Assembly: GCF_011043545.1 (NCBI RefSeq)
Contig: NZ_JAAKGP010000009.1
Span: forward strand, 59,023-123,022
DNA from: Rhodobacter sp. SGA-6-6
GTDB taxonomy: Bacteria > Pseudomonadota > Alphaproteobacteria > Rhodobacterales > Rhodobacteraceae
Direction of reading: 5' to 3'
DNA: 64,000 bases
In this document: positions 36,843 through 46,600 of the stretch, one piece after another
Layout of the letters: every line of letters begins with the position of its first letter
Position numbering within the stretch: position 1 is the stretch's first letter
Notes under the pieces: model-generated
Databases searched by the model: none
The model's input: the letters and a program-made list of their open reading frames with translations, nothing else
What the model was told of the DNA's origin: nothing
Made by a program: the position numbers and the translations under genes

Positions 36843-37802
36843 TCAGGCCACGCCCGCGCGCAGGCAATCGTGAATCTTGATCAGGCCGAGGACGGCGCCC
36901 GCCGCATCGGTGACCATCAGGCAGGTGATCAGCTTCTCGTCCATCAGGGCCAGGGCCTCCACCGCCAGCGCATCGGGCGGGGTGGTGCGGGGGTTCCGCG
37001 TCATCACCTCTCCCGCCGTCCTGGACAGGAGCCCGTCCATGTGGCGGCGCAGGTCCCCGTCGGTGACGATGCCCAGAAGATGGCCTTTGTCGTCGCGCAC
37101 GCCAAGGACGCCGAAGCCCGCCCGCGTCATGGTCAGCAAGGCTTCGCTCATCGGCGTGTCGGGCGGCACCAGCGGCGGGTCGTCGTGCATCAGGTCGCGC
37201 ACCCGCAGGAGCTTCGCCCCCAGCTTGCCGCCGGGGTGGAAGACCCGGAACTGCTCGGGCGAGAAGGCCCGGTGCTCCATCAGCGCGATGGCCAGCGCAT
37301 CGCCAAGGGCCAGCGTCATGGTGGTGGAGGTGGTGGGGACGATCCCCTGCTCGCAGGCTTCGGGCGCGGGCGGCAGCAGGATCGCCACGTCGGCTTCGCG
37401 CAGGAGGGTGGAGCCTTCTCGGCCGGCCACCCCGATCAGCGGGATGGCGAAGCGGCGGGAATGGGCGACCAGATCGGCCAGCTCCGGCGTCTCGCCGGAA
37501 TTGGACAGCACCAGCAGCACGTCCTGCGGCGTCACCATGCCGAGGTCGCCATGGCTGGCCTCGGCCGGGTGGACGAATTGCGAGGGCGTGCCGGTGGAGG
37601 CGAAGGTGGCGGCGATCTTGCGGGCGATGTGGCCGGACTTGCCCATGCCCGAGACGACGACGCGGCCCTTCGCCTTCAGGATCAGCGCCACCGCATCGGC
37701 GAAGCTGGCGCCAAGGGAATCGGCCAGCATCTGCAGCGCCTCGGCCTCGCGGCGGAGGACGCGGCGGCCGACCGTCAGGTGGTCAGTGGGCGAAGATGTC
37801 AT
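36843..37802 (-). CDS. kdsD: Arabinose-5-phosphate isomerase (KdsD/KpsF/GutQ family)
   Basis: A 319-residue enzyme converting ribulose-5-phosphate to arabinose-5-phosphate, the first step to Kdo. The SIS domain (about residues 30-180) carries GRVVVSGMGKSGHIARKIA, the STGTPSQFVHPAEASHGDLG block and the SNSGET motif. Two CBS domains follow (about 205-319: MHDDPPLVPPDTPMSEALL, MTRNPRTTPPDALAVEAL). It overlaps the 3' end of rnd by 20 bp and precedes lptC, so Kdo precursor and LPS transport genes are co-directional; kdsB lies 11 kb away. Confidence 0.95.
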   Translation of the reverse strand: MTSSPTDHLTVGRRVLRREAEALQMLADSLGASFADAVALILKAKGRVVVSGMGKSGHIARKIAATFASTGTPSQFVHPAEASHGDLGMVTPQDVLLVLSNSGETPELADLVAHSRRFAIPLIGVAGREGSTLLREADVAILLPPAPEACEQGIVPTTSTTMTLALGDALAIALMEHRAFSPEQFRVFHPGGKLGAKLLRVRDLMHDDPPLVPPDTPMSEALLTMTRAGFGVLGVRDDKGHLLGIVTDGDLRRHMDGLLSRTAGEVMTRNPRTTPPDALAVEALALMDEKLITCLMVTDAAGAVLGLIKIHDCLRAGVA

Positions 37803-38397
37803 TGGTGTCCCCCCAGCCCAGCAGGTCCAGCTCGGCCCGGGTCGGCAGGAAGGCGAAGCACTTCTCGGCCAGCGCCATCCGGTCCTCGCGGATCAGCCGT
37901 TCCTCCAGCGCCGCCTTCAGCGCGTGCAGGTAAAGCACGTCCGAGGCGGCATATTCCTTCTGTGCCTCGGTCAGGGCGGCGGCGCCCCAGTCGCTCGTCT
38001 GCTGCTGCTTCGACACATCGACGCCGACCAGATCGGCCAGCAGGTATTTCAGCCCGTGCCGGTCGGTGAAGGTGCGGACCAGTTTCGAGGCGATCTTGGT
38101 GCACCAGACCGGCGCGGTGGTGACGCCGAAGGCGCGCTTCAGCGCGGCGATGTCGAAGCGGCCGAAGTGGAACAGCTTCAGCACGGCGGGATCGGCCAGC
38201 AGCCGTTCCAGATTCGGGGCGCGGGTCTGGCCGCGGGCGATCTGCACCAGATGGGCATCGCCGTCGCCGCCCGACAGCTGCACCAGACAAAGCCGGTCGC
38301 GGCGCGGGTCCAGGCCCATGGTCTCGGTGTCGATGGCGACGACCGGGCCGAGGTTCAGGCCGTCCGGCAGGTCGTTCTGGTAAAGATGGATGGCCAA
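37783..38397 (-). CDS. rnd: Ribonuclease D-type 3'-5' exonuclease, short form
   Basis: A 204-residue DEDDy exonuclease. ExoI motif is VVAIDTETMGLDPRRDRLCLVQL, ExoII includes KLFHFGRFDIAALKRAF, and ExoIII is YAASDVLYLHALK. It lacks the C-terminal HRDC domains of full RNase D (about 380 residues), as is common for the short alphaproteobacterial paralogue. It probably trims tRNA or other small RNA 3' ends. Its end overlaps kdsD. Confidence 0.9.
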   Translation of the reverse strand: MAIHLYQNDLPDGLNLGPVVAIDTETMGLDPRRDRLCLVQLSGGDGDAHLVQIARGQTRAPNLERLLADPAVLKLFHFGRFDIAALKRAFGVTTAPVWCTKIASKLVRTFTDRHGLKYLLADLVGVDVSKQQQTSDWGAAALTEAQKEYAASDVLYLHALKAALEERLIREDRMALAEKCFAFLPTRAELDLLGWGDTNDIFAH

Positions 38398-38448
38398 GGG
38401 CGCCTCCGCAGGGGGTTTGGCCCCGATTACGCCCGCGGTCGGGTCCGG

Positions 38449-38748
38449 TCAACCGAGGCCGGGAACCGGCAGGGTGACGACGCCCACCGAATGGGCGATC
38501 TGCAGCAGGCAGACCACGCCCGCCGCCACGATCAGCCCCAGCCGCAGCCCGTCGCCGCGGGCGCCTTCCCGCAGGGCGCGGAAGGCCATCGCCACCCCGA
38601 TCAGGCCAAGGACCAGCCCGGCGATGTTGAAGCGGTGGTCGCTGACCACCTGGCCGTTGACCGTGGTGCTGCTGCTGGTGCCGATGAACAGCCAGAACGG
38701 GACGATGCCGAGCGCAAGGATGATGAGGGGGGTGCGGAAACGGTCCAT
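38449..38748 (-). CDS. Small hypothetical membrane protein (99 aa)
   Basis: A 99-residue protein with three predicted membrane helices: TPLIILALGIVPFWLFIGTS, FNIAGLVLGLIGVAMAF and LGLIVAAGVVCLLQIAHSVG. A short polar loop (STTVNGQVVSDHR) lies between helices 1 and 2. I recognise no family. It stands between the tRNA-Leu terminator and rnd, and is probably transcribed with rnd 51 bp downstream. Confidence 0.75.
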   Translation of the reverse strand: MDRFRTPLIILALGIVPFWLFIGTSSSTTVNGQVVSDHRFNIAGLVLGLIGVAMAFRALREGARGDGLRLGLIVAAGVVCLLQIAHSVGVVTLPVPGLG

Positions 38749-38863
38749 GAAAGCCTCGACGATATGAAGACAGGAGAAAATCGTCGGAAAAGGCTAGGGT
38801 CGGCGCGGTGTTGCGTCAATCGGCGCCGGGCGGCCGGCGGGATTCCCGACCCGCGGAAAACCG

Positions 38864-38890
38864 AAAGGCCACCCCGGAGGGTGGCCTTTT
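38864..38890 (-). terminator. Intrinsic terminator downstream of tRNA-Leu
   Basis: AAAGGCCACCC (38864-38874) and GGGTGGCCTTT (38879-38889) form a perfect 11-bp stem with a CGGA loop. It lies 9 bp after the tRNA 3' end, and on the minus strand the stem runs into TTTCGG then TTTTCC. The A/T-flanked symmetry allows action in both directions. Confidence 0.85.
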
Positions 38891-38898
38891 CGTGGTAG

Positions 38899-38983
38899 TG
38901 GTGCCCAGAAGAGGACTCGAACCTCCACGCCTTGCGGCGCTGGTACCTGAAACCAGTGCGTCTACCAATTCCGCCATCTGGGC
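38899..38983 (-). tRNA. tRNA-Leu (anticodon CAG)
   Basis: The minus strand from 38983 reads a full type-II tRNA. The acceptor stem GCCCAGA pairs with TCTGGGC. The D arm contains GGCGGAATTGGTAGACGC, the anticodon arm CTGGT-TTCAGGT-ACCAG gives anticodon CAG, and a variable arm GCGCCGCAAGGCGT follows. The T arm is GGAGG-TTCGAGT-CCTCT, and an encoded CCA ends at 38899. The long variable arm and discriminator A fit leucine. A promoter (38994-39022) and terminator flank it. Confidence 0.97.
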
Positions 38984-38993
38984 ACTGACGGGC

Positions 38994-39022
38994 GATGTAA
39001 TGGGGGGAATCGGCGGTGTCAA
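38994..39022 (-). promoter_or_regulatory. Predicted promoter of tRNA-Leu
   Basis: On the minus strand TTGACA (39022-39017) and TACATC (38999-38994) are separated by exactly 17 bp, 10 bp upstream of the mature tRNA 5' end. Confidence 0.7.
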
Positions 39023-39131
39023 CAGAGGCCGAGCGGCCTGCGCGGAAAATTCGTCGCGGCCATTCGGCCTTGCTGGCAAGGGCGGGCGGCGATATTGATC
39101 CCCCGAGCCATTCAGCCGGGAGAACACGGGC

Positions 39132-40118
39132 ATGAGCAAGCTGGTCACGATCTATGGCGGCGCGGGTTTCGTCGGCCGTTACATCGCGCGCCGCTTGGCG
39201 AAGCAGGGCTGGCGCATCCGCGTCGCCTGCCGCCGCCCGAACGAGGCGCTGTTCGTCCGCCCCTACGGCGTGCCCGGGCAGGTGGAGCCGGTGTTCTGCA
39301 ACATCCGCGACGATGCAAGCGTGCGGGCGGTGATGCAGGGGGCGGATGCGGTGGTGAACTGCGTCGGCACCTTCCAGCGCATGGGCAAGAACAACTTCAA
39401 CGCGGTGCAGGCCGAAGGCGCCGGCCGCATCGCCCGCATCGCCGCCGAGCTGGGGGTGGAGCATCTGGTCCATGTCTCGGCCATCGGCGCGGCGGAGGAC
39501 GGCCCCTCGATCTATACCCGCAGCAAGGCGGCGGGCGAGAAGGCGGTGCGCGAGGCCTTCCCGCAGGCGTTGATCCTGCGGCCTTCGGTGATCTTCGGGC
39601 CGGAAGACGGGTTCTTCAACAAGTTCGGGGCCATGGCCGCGCTGTCGCCGGTGCTGCCGATCGCCAAGGGCGGCACGAAGCTGCAGCCGGTCTTCGTCGA
39701 TGATGTGGCGCAGGCGGCGGTGAAGGGCGTGCTGGGCGAGGCGGAACCGGGCGTCTACGACCTGGGCGGGCCGGAGGTCGACAGCCTGAGCGGGTTGATC
39801 AAGCGGATGCTGGGTGTGATCCAGCGCCGCCGTCTGGTGCTGCCGCTGCCGGCCTTCGCGATGAAGATCGTCGCCTTCGGGGCCGACATGGTGGAGGCCG
39901 TGACCATGGGCCTTGTCACCAACCGCCTGATCACCCGCGACCAGCTGAACACGCTGGGCCCCGACAACGTGGTGGCCCCGGGCGCGAAGGGGCTGGCCGA
40001 CCTGGGGATCGCCCCCACGCCGATGGAAGGGGTGCTGCCGGAATACCTGTGGCGCTTCCGTCCCTCGGGGCAATATGCGGCGATCAAGGCCTCGGCCAAG
40101 AACCTGAAGAAGGCGTAA
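39132..40118 (+). CDS. Complex I NDUFA9-subunit-family NAD(P)-binding protein
   Basis: A 328-residue atypical short-chain dehydrogenase. The Rossmann motif YGGAGFVGRYIARRL is at the N-terminus, and the family signature is VNCVGTFQRMGKNNFNAVQ, with EHLVHVSAIGA, ILRPSVIFGPEDGFFN and PVFVDDVAQA. Bacterial members resemble mitochondrial NDUFA9 but are usually not assigned to complex I; a role in quinone or lipid metabolism is possible. It lies 3 bp before uppP on the same strand. Confidence 0.88.
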   Translation: MSKLVTIYGGAGFVGRYIARRLAKQGWRIRVACRRPNEALFVRPYGVPGQVEPVFCNIRDDASVRAVMQGADAVVNCVGTFQRMGKNNFNAVQAEGAGRIARIAAELGVEHLVHVSAIGAAEDGPSIYTRSKAAGEKAVREAFPQALILRPSVIFGPEDGFFNKFGAMAALSPVLPIAKGGTKLQPVFVDDVAQAAVKGVLGEAEPGVYDLGGPEVDSLSGLIKRMLGVIQRRRLVLPLPAFAMKIVAFGADMVEAVTMGLVTNRLITRDQLNTLGPDNVVAPGAKGLADLGIAPTPMEGVLPEYLWRFRPSGQYAAIKASAKNLKKA

Positions 40119-40121
40119 TCC

Positions 40122-40922
40122 TTGGACAACACGCTGACCGCTGCCCTTCTCGGCCTGCTGGAGGGGTTGACGGAGTTCATCCCGGTGTCCTCCACCGGGC
40201 ACCTGCTGCTGGCCGGGCATTTCCTGGGCTTCGAGTCCGAGGGCAAGACCTTCGAGGTGGTGATCCAGCTGGGCGCGATCCTGGCGCTGACCTCGGTCTA
40301 TGCGGCGATGCTGGGGCGGCTGTTCCTGCGGGCGCGGCACGAGGAGGCGGCGCGGAAGAGCATCGTCTCGGTGCTGCTGGCCTTCCTGCCGGCGGTCTTC
40401 ATCGGCCTGCTGGCGCATGATTTCATCAAGACCGTGCTGTTCGAGACGCCGATGCTGGTGGCGGTGATGCTGATCCTGGGCGGCTTCGTGCTGCTGGCGG
40501 TGGACCGGATCGCGCCCGAGCCCCGGCATTTCGACGCGCTGGCGCTGCCCTTCGGCAAGTCGCTGGCCATCGGCTTCTGCCAATGCCTGGCGATGGTGCC
40601 CGGCGTGTCGCGCTCGGGCGCCACCATCGTCGGTGCGCTGCTGATGGGGGTGGAGAAGCGGGCGGCGGCGGAATTCTCCTTCCTGCTCAGCCTGCCGACC
40701 ATGGGCGCGGCGGTGGCCTACGACCTTTTCAAGAACCGCGACGTGCTGGATTTCGCCGCGGTCTGGGACATCGCCATCGGCTTCGGCGTGGCCTTCCTGA
40801 CCGCGGTTCTGGTGGTGCGCTGGGTGCTGAACTACGTCGGGCGGCATGGCTATGCCGTCTTCGGCTGGTGGCGAATCATCGTCGGTTTCGCCGCGCTGGC
40901 CGCGCTTTTGCTGGGGTTTTAG
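40122..40922 (+). CDS. uppP: Undecaprenyl-diphosphatase UppP (BacA)
   Basis: A 266-residue integral membrane enzyme that dephosphorylates undecaprenyl diphosphate, recycling the lipid carrier for peptidoglycan and polysaccharide synthesis. The two active-site blocks are [20 protein letters not shown] near residue 14 and [19 protein letters not shown]. The start is a TTG at 40122 ([16 protein letters not shown]), since no ATG or GTG precedes the first motif; GAAGAAGG is the likely ribosome binding site. It lies 3 bp after the NDUFA9-like gene. Confidence 0.95.
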   Translation: MDNTLTAALLGLLEGLTEFIPVSSTGHLLLAGHFLGFESEGKTFEVVIQLGAILALTSVYAAMLGRLFLRARHEEAARKSIVSVLLAFLPAVFIGLLAHDFIKTVLFETPMLVAVMLILGGFVLLAVDRIAPEPRHFDALALPFGKSLAIGFCQCLAMVPGVSRSGATIVGALLMGVEKRAAAEFSFLLSLPTMGAAVAYDLFKNRDVLDFAAVWDIAIGFGVAFLTAVLVVRWVLNYVGRHGYAVFGWWRIIVGFAALAALLLGF

Positions 40923-40943
40923 GCAGAATCGGAAACCATGCTG

Positions 40944-41006
40944 ACCTAGTTTGCGACGGATGGGGCAGATTTCCTGCCATACCGGAGAAGAAATGTGAAA
41001 CTAGGT
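40944..41006. promoter_or_regulatory. Widely spaced inverted repeat upstream of gltD
   Basis: ACCTAGTTT (40944-40952) and AAACTAGGT (40998-41006) are perfect 9-bp complements with centres 54 bp apart, close to five helical turns. They lie in the 147-bp gap before gltD and may be paired operator sites; the regulator cannot be named. Confidence 0.45.
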
Positions 41007-41069
41007 AAACTCTGCTGACTTTTATTCTGCCCGCGAGGGCTGTAGGTAGGCGCACCTGAGGAAATCCCC

Positions 41070-42521
41070 ATGGGAGGCGCAGCCGTGGCCACGCAGAAGA
41101 TGCTGAAGTTCGTGACCCTGGGCAAGGAAATGCCCGAAAAACGGGACGCAGCTTCGCGCGCCAGGGATTTCGACGAGATCTATCGCGAATTCGCCGCCCA
41201 GAAGGCCGCCGAACAGGCCAGCCGCTGTAGCCAGTGCGGCGTGCCCTATTGCCAGTCCCATTGCCCGCTGCACAACAACATCCCCGACTGGCTGCGCCTG
41301 ACAGCCGAGGGCCGGTTGCAGGAAGCCTACGAACTGTCGCAGGCCACCAACACCTTCCCGGAGATCTGCGGCCGCATCTGCCCGCAGGACCGGCTGTGCG
41401 AGGGCAACTGCGTCATCGAACAGGCGGGCCACGGCACCGTCACCATCGGCGCGGTGGAGAAATACATCACCGATACGGCTTGGGAGGAAGGCTGGGTCAA
41501 GCCGATCCGCCCGCATGTCGAGCGGCCTGAATCGGTGGGAATCATCGGCGCCGGGCCGGGCGGGCTGGCGGCGGCGGATGTGCTGCGGCGCGCCGGGGTG
41601 CAGGTCACGGTCTACGACCGGCACGACCGGGCGGGCGGGCTGCTGACCTACGGCATCCCCGGCTTCAAGCTGGAGAAGGATGTGGTGCTGCGCCGGAACG
41701 AACAGCTGCGCGACGGCGGGGTGCAGTTCGTGCTGGACTGCAACGTCGGCACCGACCTGACCTTCGACGCCATCCGCGGCCAGCACGACGCGGTTCTGAT
41801 CGCCACCGGCGTCTACAAGGTCCGCGAGATCGAGGCGCCGGGGGCCGGCGCGAAGGGCATCGTCAAGGCGCTGGACTACCTGACCGCCAGCAACCGCAAG
41901 AGCTTCGGCGACGAGGTGCCGGCGTTCGACTCGGGCGAACTGGATGCCAGCGGCAAGCGCGTGGTGGTGATCGGCGGCGGCGACACGGCGATGGACTGCG
42001 TGCGCACCGCGATCCGCCAGGGCGCGCTGTCGGTGAAATGCCTCTACCGCCGCGACCGGGCCAACATGCCGGGGTCGCAGCGCGAGGTGCAGAACGCCGA
42101 GGAGGAGGGGGTGGAATTCGTCTGGCTCTCCGCCCCCCGGGGCTTCACCGGTGGAACCGAAGTCGAGGGCGTGATGGTGCAGAAGATGCGCCTCGGCGCG
42201 CCCGACGCCACCGGGCGCCAAACCCCCGAGGTGATCGAGGGCGCGGATTACGTCGAACCCGCCGACCTGGTGGTGCAGGCACTGGGCTTCGAGCCGGAGG
42301 ACCTGCCGACGCTCTGGGGCCAGCCGGAGCTGAAGGTGACCCGCTGGGGCACGATCAAGGCCGACTTCCGCAGCCACGCCACCAGCCTGCCCGGCGTCTA
42401 TGCCGCCGGCGACATCGTGCGCGGCGCCTCGCTTGTGGTCTGGGCGATCCGCGACGGGCGCGAGGCGGCGGAGTCGATTCTGGGCTATCTTGCCCAGAAC
42501 GGCGCTGTTGCCGCCGAATAA
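41070..42521 (+). CDS. gltD: Glutamate synthase (NADPH) small subunit GltD
   Basis: A 483-residue FAD/Fe-S protein passing electrons from NADPH to GltB for the conversion of glutamine and 2-oxoglutarate to two glutamates. Cysteine motifs for 4Fe-4S clusters are CSQCGVPYCQSHCPLHNN and CGRICPQDRLCEGNCV. The FAD site is VGIIGAGPGGLAAADVLRRAG, and the NADPH site is VVVIGGGDTAMDCVRTA. Two starts are possible: ATG 41070 (GAGGA before it) or GTG 41085 (GGGAGG before it), which gives MATQKMLKFVT, close to the family N-terminus. Two small genes separate it from gltB. Confidence 0.96.
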   Translation: MGGAAVATQKMLKFVTLGKEMPEKRDAASRARDFDEIYREFAAQKAAEQASRCSQCGVPYCQSHCPLHNNIPDWLRLTAEGRLQEAYELSQATNTFPEICGRICPQDRLCEGNCVIEQAGHGTVTIGAVEKYITDTAWEEGWVKPIRPHVERPESVGIIGAGPGGLAAADVLRRAGVQVTVYDRHDRAGGLLTYGIPGFKLEKDVVLRRNEQLRDGGVQFVLDCNVGTDLTFDAIRGQHDAVLIATGVYKVREIEAPGAGAKGIVKALDYLTASNRKSFGDEVPAFDSGELDASGKRVVVIGGGDTAMDCVRTAIRQGALSVKCLYRRDRANMPGSQREVQNAEEEGVEFVWLSAPRGFTGGTEVEGVMVQKMRLGAPDATGRQTPEVIEGADYVEPADLVVQALGFEPEDLPTLWGQPELKVTRWGTIKADFRSHATSLPGVYAAGDIVRGASLVVWAIRDGREAAESILGYLAQNGAVAAE

Positions 42522-42531
42522 GGAGAAAGCG

Positions 42532-43239
42532 ATGCGCCTGACGGCCCTTGCCCTGCTGGCCCTGCTGCCTGCCCCGGCCCTTGCCGGGACCTGGACCGCG
42601 CCCGAGGGCTGCGAGATCTTCCTGACCGTGCAGTCGAAGCTGTGCCGGGTGTCGAACCACTACCGCTGCGCCGCGGATACGCCGGGCGACCAGTGGCGGG
42701 CCGATTTCGACCAGGAGGGGCTGTTCTTCCGCAGCCGGATCAACTTCGAGACCGAATGGGTGGAAAGCTACGATTCGATGCCGCCCACCCGGCAATGGCT
42801 GGACCCCGACCCCGAGGACCCGGCTCGGTTCTCGGAACTGCTGTCCTCGGGCACGGACACCTTCTCCTTCGCGCTGAGCCATGACGACGGCTATCACTCC
42901 TCGGTCCGCGGCTTCGACCGGCTGACCGGGCGGACGGTCACCATCGACGGGGTGGCGCTGGAGGAGACCGAGTTCGACTTTACCGAGACCGACGATTTCG
43001 GCACCGTGATCCGCCGCGGCCGCGGCCATGAATACATCAGCCGGGAATGGCGGATGTTCTTCGCCGGCCCGGGCGAGACCGACCTGGGCGACGGACAATG
43101 GCTGCCGATCGACGGCAGCCCGGTGGACTTCATCTTCCCCGGCGAGAAGGGCTTTGCCTCCACCCAGCCGCTTTACGATTGCGATGCGCTGACGGCGGAG
43201 GGGCCGGAAAGCCTGTGGCGGGTGTCCGATGACAGGTGA
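42532..43239 (+). CDS. Secreted hypothetical protein between gltD and gltB
   Basis: A 235-residue protein with a clear signal peptide (MRLTALALLALLPAPALA, then GTW). The mature part has cysteines at ...EGCEIFL, KLCRVSNHYRCAAD and YDCDAL, probably disulfide-bonded. It is rich in aromatic and acidic residues, with beta-type segments (SRINFETEWVESYD, TFSFALSHDDGYHSS). I recognise no family. An AGGAGAAAG ribosome binding site precedes it, 10 bp after gltD, and it overlaps the next gene by 11 bp, so it is in the glt operon despite no evident link to glutamate synthesis. Confidence 0.85.
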   Translation: MRLTALALLALLPAPALAGTWTAPEGCEIFLTVQSKLCRVSNHYRCAADTPGDQWRADFDQEGLFFRSRINFETEWVESYDSMPPTRQWLDPDPEDPARFSELLSSGTDTFSFALSHDDGYHSSVRGFDRLTGRTVTIDGVALEETEFDFTETDDFGTVIRRGRGHEYISREWRMFFAGPGETDLGDGQWLPIDGSPVDFIFPGEKGFASTQPLYDCDALTAEGPESLWRVSDDR

Positions 43240-43675
43240 CCTGACCGGACATTGCCTCTGCGGCGCGGTGACGGTTGCCGTTTCCGGCGCGCACGACCCG
43301 CGGGTCGGGGCCTGCCATTGCCGGATGTGCCAGCGCTGGTCCGGCGGGCTGTTCCTCAGCTTCACCGCCGAGGCCGCGGCGGTCAAGGTGACGGGCGAGG
43401 TGGCGCGCCATGCCTCCTCCAGCTTTGCCGAGCGGGCCTTCTGCCCGGTCTGCGGCAGCCATCTGTGGATGCGCGACCTCGACGGCGGCGACTACGACCT
43501 GATGCCCGGCCTGTTCGACGCAGGCAGGGACTGGCCGCTGCGGTCGGAAATCTACACCGACCAGGCGATGGCCGCGGTGGCGCTGGAAGGCGACCACGAC
43601 CGCGCCACCGCCGCCGAATACGAAGCCGCCAATCCCCATGTTTCCGCCAACCCCGCGCAGGGAGACCAGCCATGA
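43229..43675 (+). CDS. GFA/CENP-V family zinc protein
   Basis: A 148-residue protein of the glutathione-dependent formaldehyde-activating (GFA) family. Zinc ligands are visible in GHCLCGAVTV, GACHCRMCQRWSGG and FCPVCGSHLWM. Family members carry two zinc sites; a real role in formaldehyde activation is proven for few, so the substrate is open. Its start overlaps the preceding gene and its stop overlaps the gltB ATG, so it is translationally tied to glutamate synthase. Confidence 0.92.
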   Translation: MTGDLTGHCLCGAVTVAVSGAHDPRVGACHCRMCQRWSGGLFLSFTAEAAAVKVTGEVARHASSSFAERAFCPVCGSHLWMRDLDGGDYDLMPGLFDAGRDWPLRSEIYTDQAMAAVALEGDHDRATAAEYEAANPHVSANPAQGDQP

Positions 43676-46600
43676 CGATCCATGACCAAGCCTGGGTGAA
43701 GGCCGAAGAGGAAAAGCGCGCCTGGATGGATGCCAACAGCCTGTATCGGGCCGAGGACGAGCATTCCTCCTGCGGCGTCGGGCTGGTGGTCACCCTGTCC
43801 GGCAAGCCGAGCCGCAAGGTGGTGGAGGCCGGGATCAACGCGCTGAAGGCGATCTGGCACCGCGGCGCGGTGGATGCCGACGGCAAGACCGGCGACGGCG
43901 CGGGCATCCATGTGCAGATCCCGGTGAAGTTCTTCTACGACGTGGTGCGGCGGACGGGGCACGAGCCCGATCCCCACAAGCTGATCGCCGTGGGGCAGGT
44001 CTTCCTGCCGCGCACCGACTTCGGCGCCCAGGAGCGCTGCCGGACCATCGTGGAGACCGAAGTGCTGCGGATGGGGCACTACATCTACGGCTGGCGGCAT
44101 GTGCCGGTGGACATCTCGGTCCTGGGCGAGAAGGCCAACGCGACCCGGCCCGAGATCGAGCAGATCCTGATCCGTTGCGAGAAGGACATCGACCGCGAGC
44201 AGTTCGAGCGCGAACTTTACATCATCCGCCGCCGGATCGAGAAGGCGGCGACGGCGGCGGGCATCCAGGGGATGTATCTGTGTTCGCTGTCCTGCCGGTC
44301 GATCATCTACAAGGGGATGATGCTGGCCGAGCAGGTCAGCACCTTCTACCCGGACCTGCAGGACGAGCGGTTCGAGAGCGCCTTCGCCATCTACCACCAG
44401 CGCTATTCCACCAACACCTTCCCGCAATGGTGGCTGGCGCAGCCGTTCCGGATGCTGGCCCACAACGGCGAGATCAACACGCTGAAGGGCAACGTCAACT
44501 GGATGCGCAGCCATGAGATCCGCATGGCCTCCGCCGCCTTCGGCGACATGGCCGAGGACATCAAGCCGATCATCCCCGGCGGCACCTCGGACTCTGGCGC
44601 GCTGGACGCGGTGTTCGAGGCGCTGGTGCGGTCGGGCCGCAATGCGCCGATGGCCAAGACCATGCTGGTGCCCGAGGCCTGGTCGAAGCAGACGGCCAAC
44701 ATGCCGAAGGCCTGGGCCGACATGTATTCCTACTGCAACTCGGTGATCGAGCCCTGGGACGGCCCGGCGGCGCTGGCGATGACCGACGGCCGCTGGGTCT
44801 GCGGCGGGCTGGACCGCAACGGGCTGCGGCCGATGCGCTATGTCGTCACCGGCGACGGGATGCTGATCGCCGGGTCCGAGGCCGGGATGGTGCCGGTGGA
44901 CGAGATGACGGTGCGCGAGAAGGGCGCGCTCGGCCCCGGGCAGATGATCGCGGTCGACATGGCCGAGGGCAAGCTCTACCGCGACGCCGAGATCAAGGAC
45001 AAGCTGGCCGCCGCGCAGCCCTATGGCGAATGGGTCGGCAAGATCGTCGACCTGTCGCCCGAGCTGGACCTGCTGCCGGAAACCGCGATGTTCCGCGGGG
45101 CCGAGCTGCGCAAGCGCCAGATCGCCGCCGGCTTCACCGTGGAAGAGCTGGAGCAGGTGCTGGCGCCGATGGCCGAGGACGGCAAGGAAATGGTGGCCTC
45201 GATGGGCGACGACACCCCGCCCGCGGTGCTGTCCAACGTCTACCGGCCGCTGAGCCACTACTTCCGCCAGAACTTCAGCCAGGTGACCAACCCGCCCATC
45301 GATAGCTTGCGCGAAGGCCGGGTGATGAGCCTGAAGACCCGCTTCGGCAACCTGCGCAACGTGCTGGACGAGAATTCGGCCCAGACCGAGATCCTGGTGC
45401 TGGACAGCCCCTTCGTCGCCAATGCGGAATTCGACGCCATGGTGCGGCAGTTCGGCGAGCAGGTGGCCTTCATCGACTGCACCTTCCCGGTGGGACCGTC
45501 GCTGGACGACCTGCAGGGCGCGCTGGAACGCATCCGGGCCGAGGCCGAGGATGCCGTGCGCTCGGGCGCCGGGCAGCTGGTGCTGACGGACGAGCATCAG
45601 GGGCCGGAGAGGGTGGGGATGCCGATGATCCTTGCCACCTCGGCCGTGCATTCCTGGCTGACCCGCAAGGGGCTGCGCACCTTCTGCTCGATCAACGTGC
45701 GGTCGGCGGAATGCATCGACCCGCATTACTTCGCGGTGCTGATCGGCGCCGGGGCCACCACGGTGAACCCCTATCTGGCGCAGGATTCCCTCGCCGACCG
45801 CATCGACCGCGGTCTTCTGGAGGGCAGCCTGCTGGACGCGATGCGCCGCTATCGCACCGCCATCGACGCGGGGCTGCTGAAGATCATGTCGAAGATGGGG
45901 ATCTCGGTGATCTCCAGCTACCGCGGCGGGCTGAACTTCGAGGCGGTGGGTCTGAGCCGCGCCATGGTGGCCGAATACTTCCCGGGGATGCAGAGCCGGA
46001 TTTCCGGCATCGGTCTGCACGGGATCGAGGCCAAGCTGGAAGAGGTCCACGCCCGCGGCTGGCGCGGCGGGCGGGACGTGCTGCCGATCGGCGGCTTCTA
46101 CAAGGCGCGGCGCTCGGGCGAGAAACACGCCTGGGAGGCGCAGGTAATGCACATGCTGCAATCGGCCTGCGACCGGGCCAGCTATGACATGTGGAAGCAG
46201 TATTCCGCCGCGATGCGGGCCAACCCGCCGATCCACCTGCGCGATCTGCTGGACATCAAGCCTTTGGGCAAGCCGGTGCCCATCGAGGAGGTGGAGAGCA
46301 TCACCTCGATCAGGAAGCGTTTCGTCACGCCGGGGATGTCCCTTGGCGCGTTGAGCCCGGAGGCGCACAAGACGCTGAACGTGGCGATGAACCGCATCGG
46401 CGCCAAGAGCGACTCGGGCGAGGGCGGCGAGGACCCGGCGCATTTCCTGCCGGAGCCGAACGGCGACAATCCTTCGGCCAAGATCAAGCAGGTGGCCTCG
46501 GGCCGGTTCGGCGTGACGGCGGAATACCTGAACGCCTGCGACGAGCTGGAAATCAAGGTGGCGCAGGGCGCGAAGCCCGGCGAGGGCGGGCAGCTTCCGG

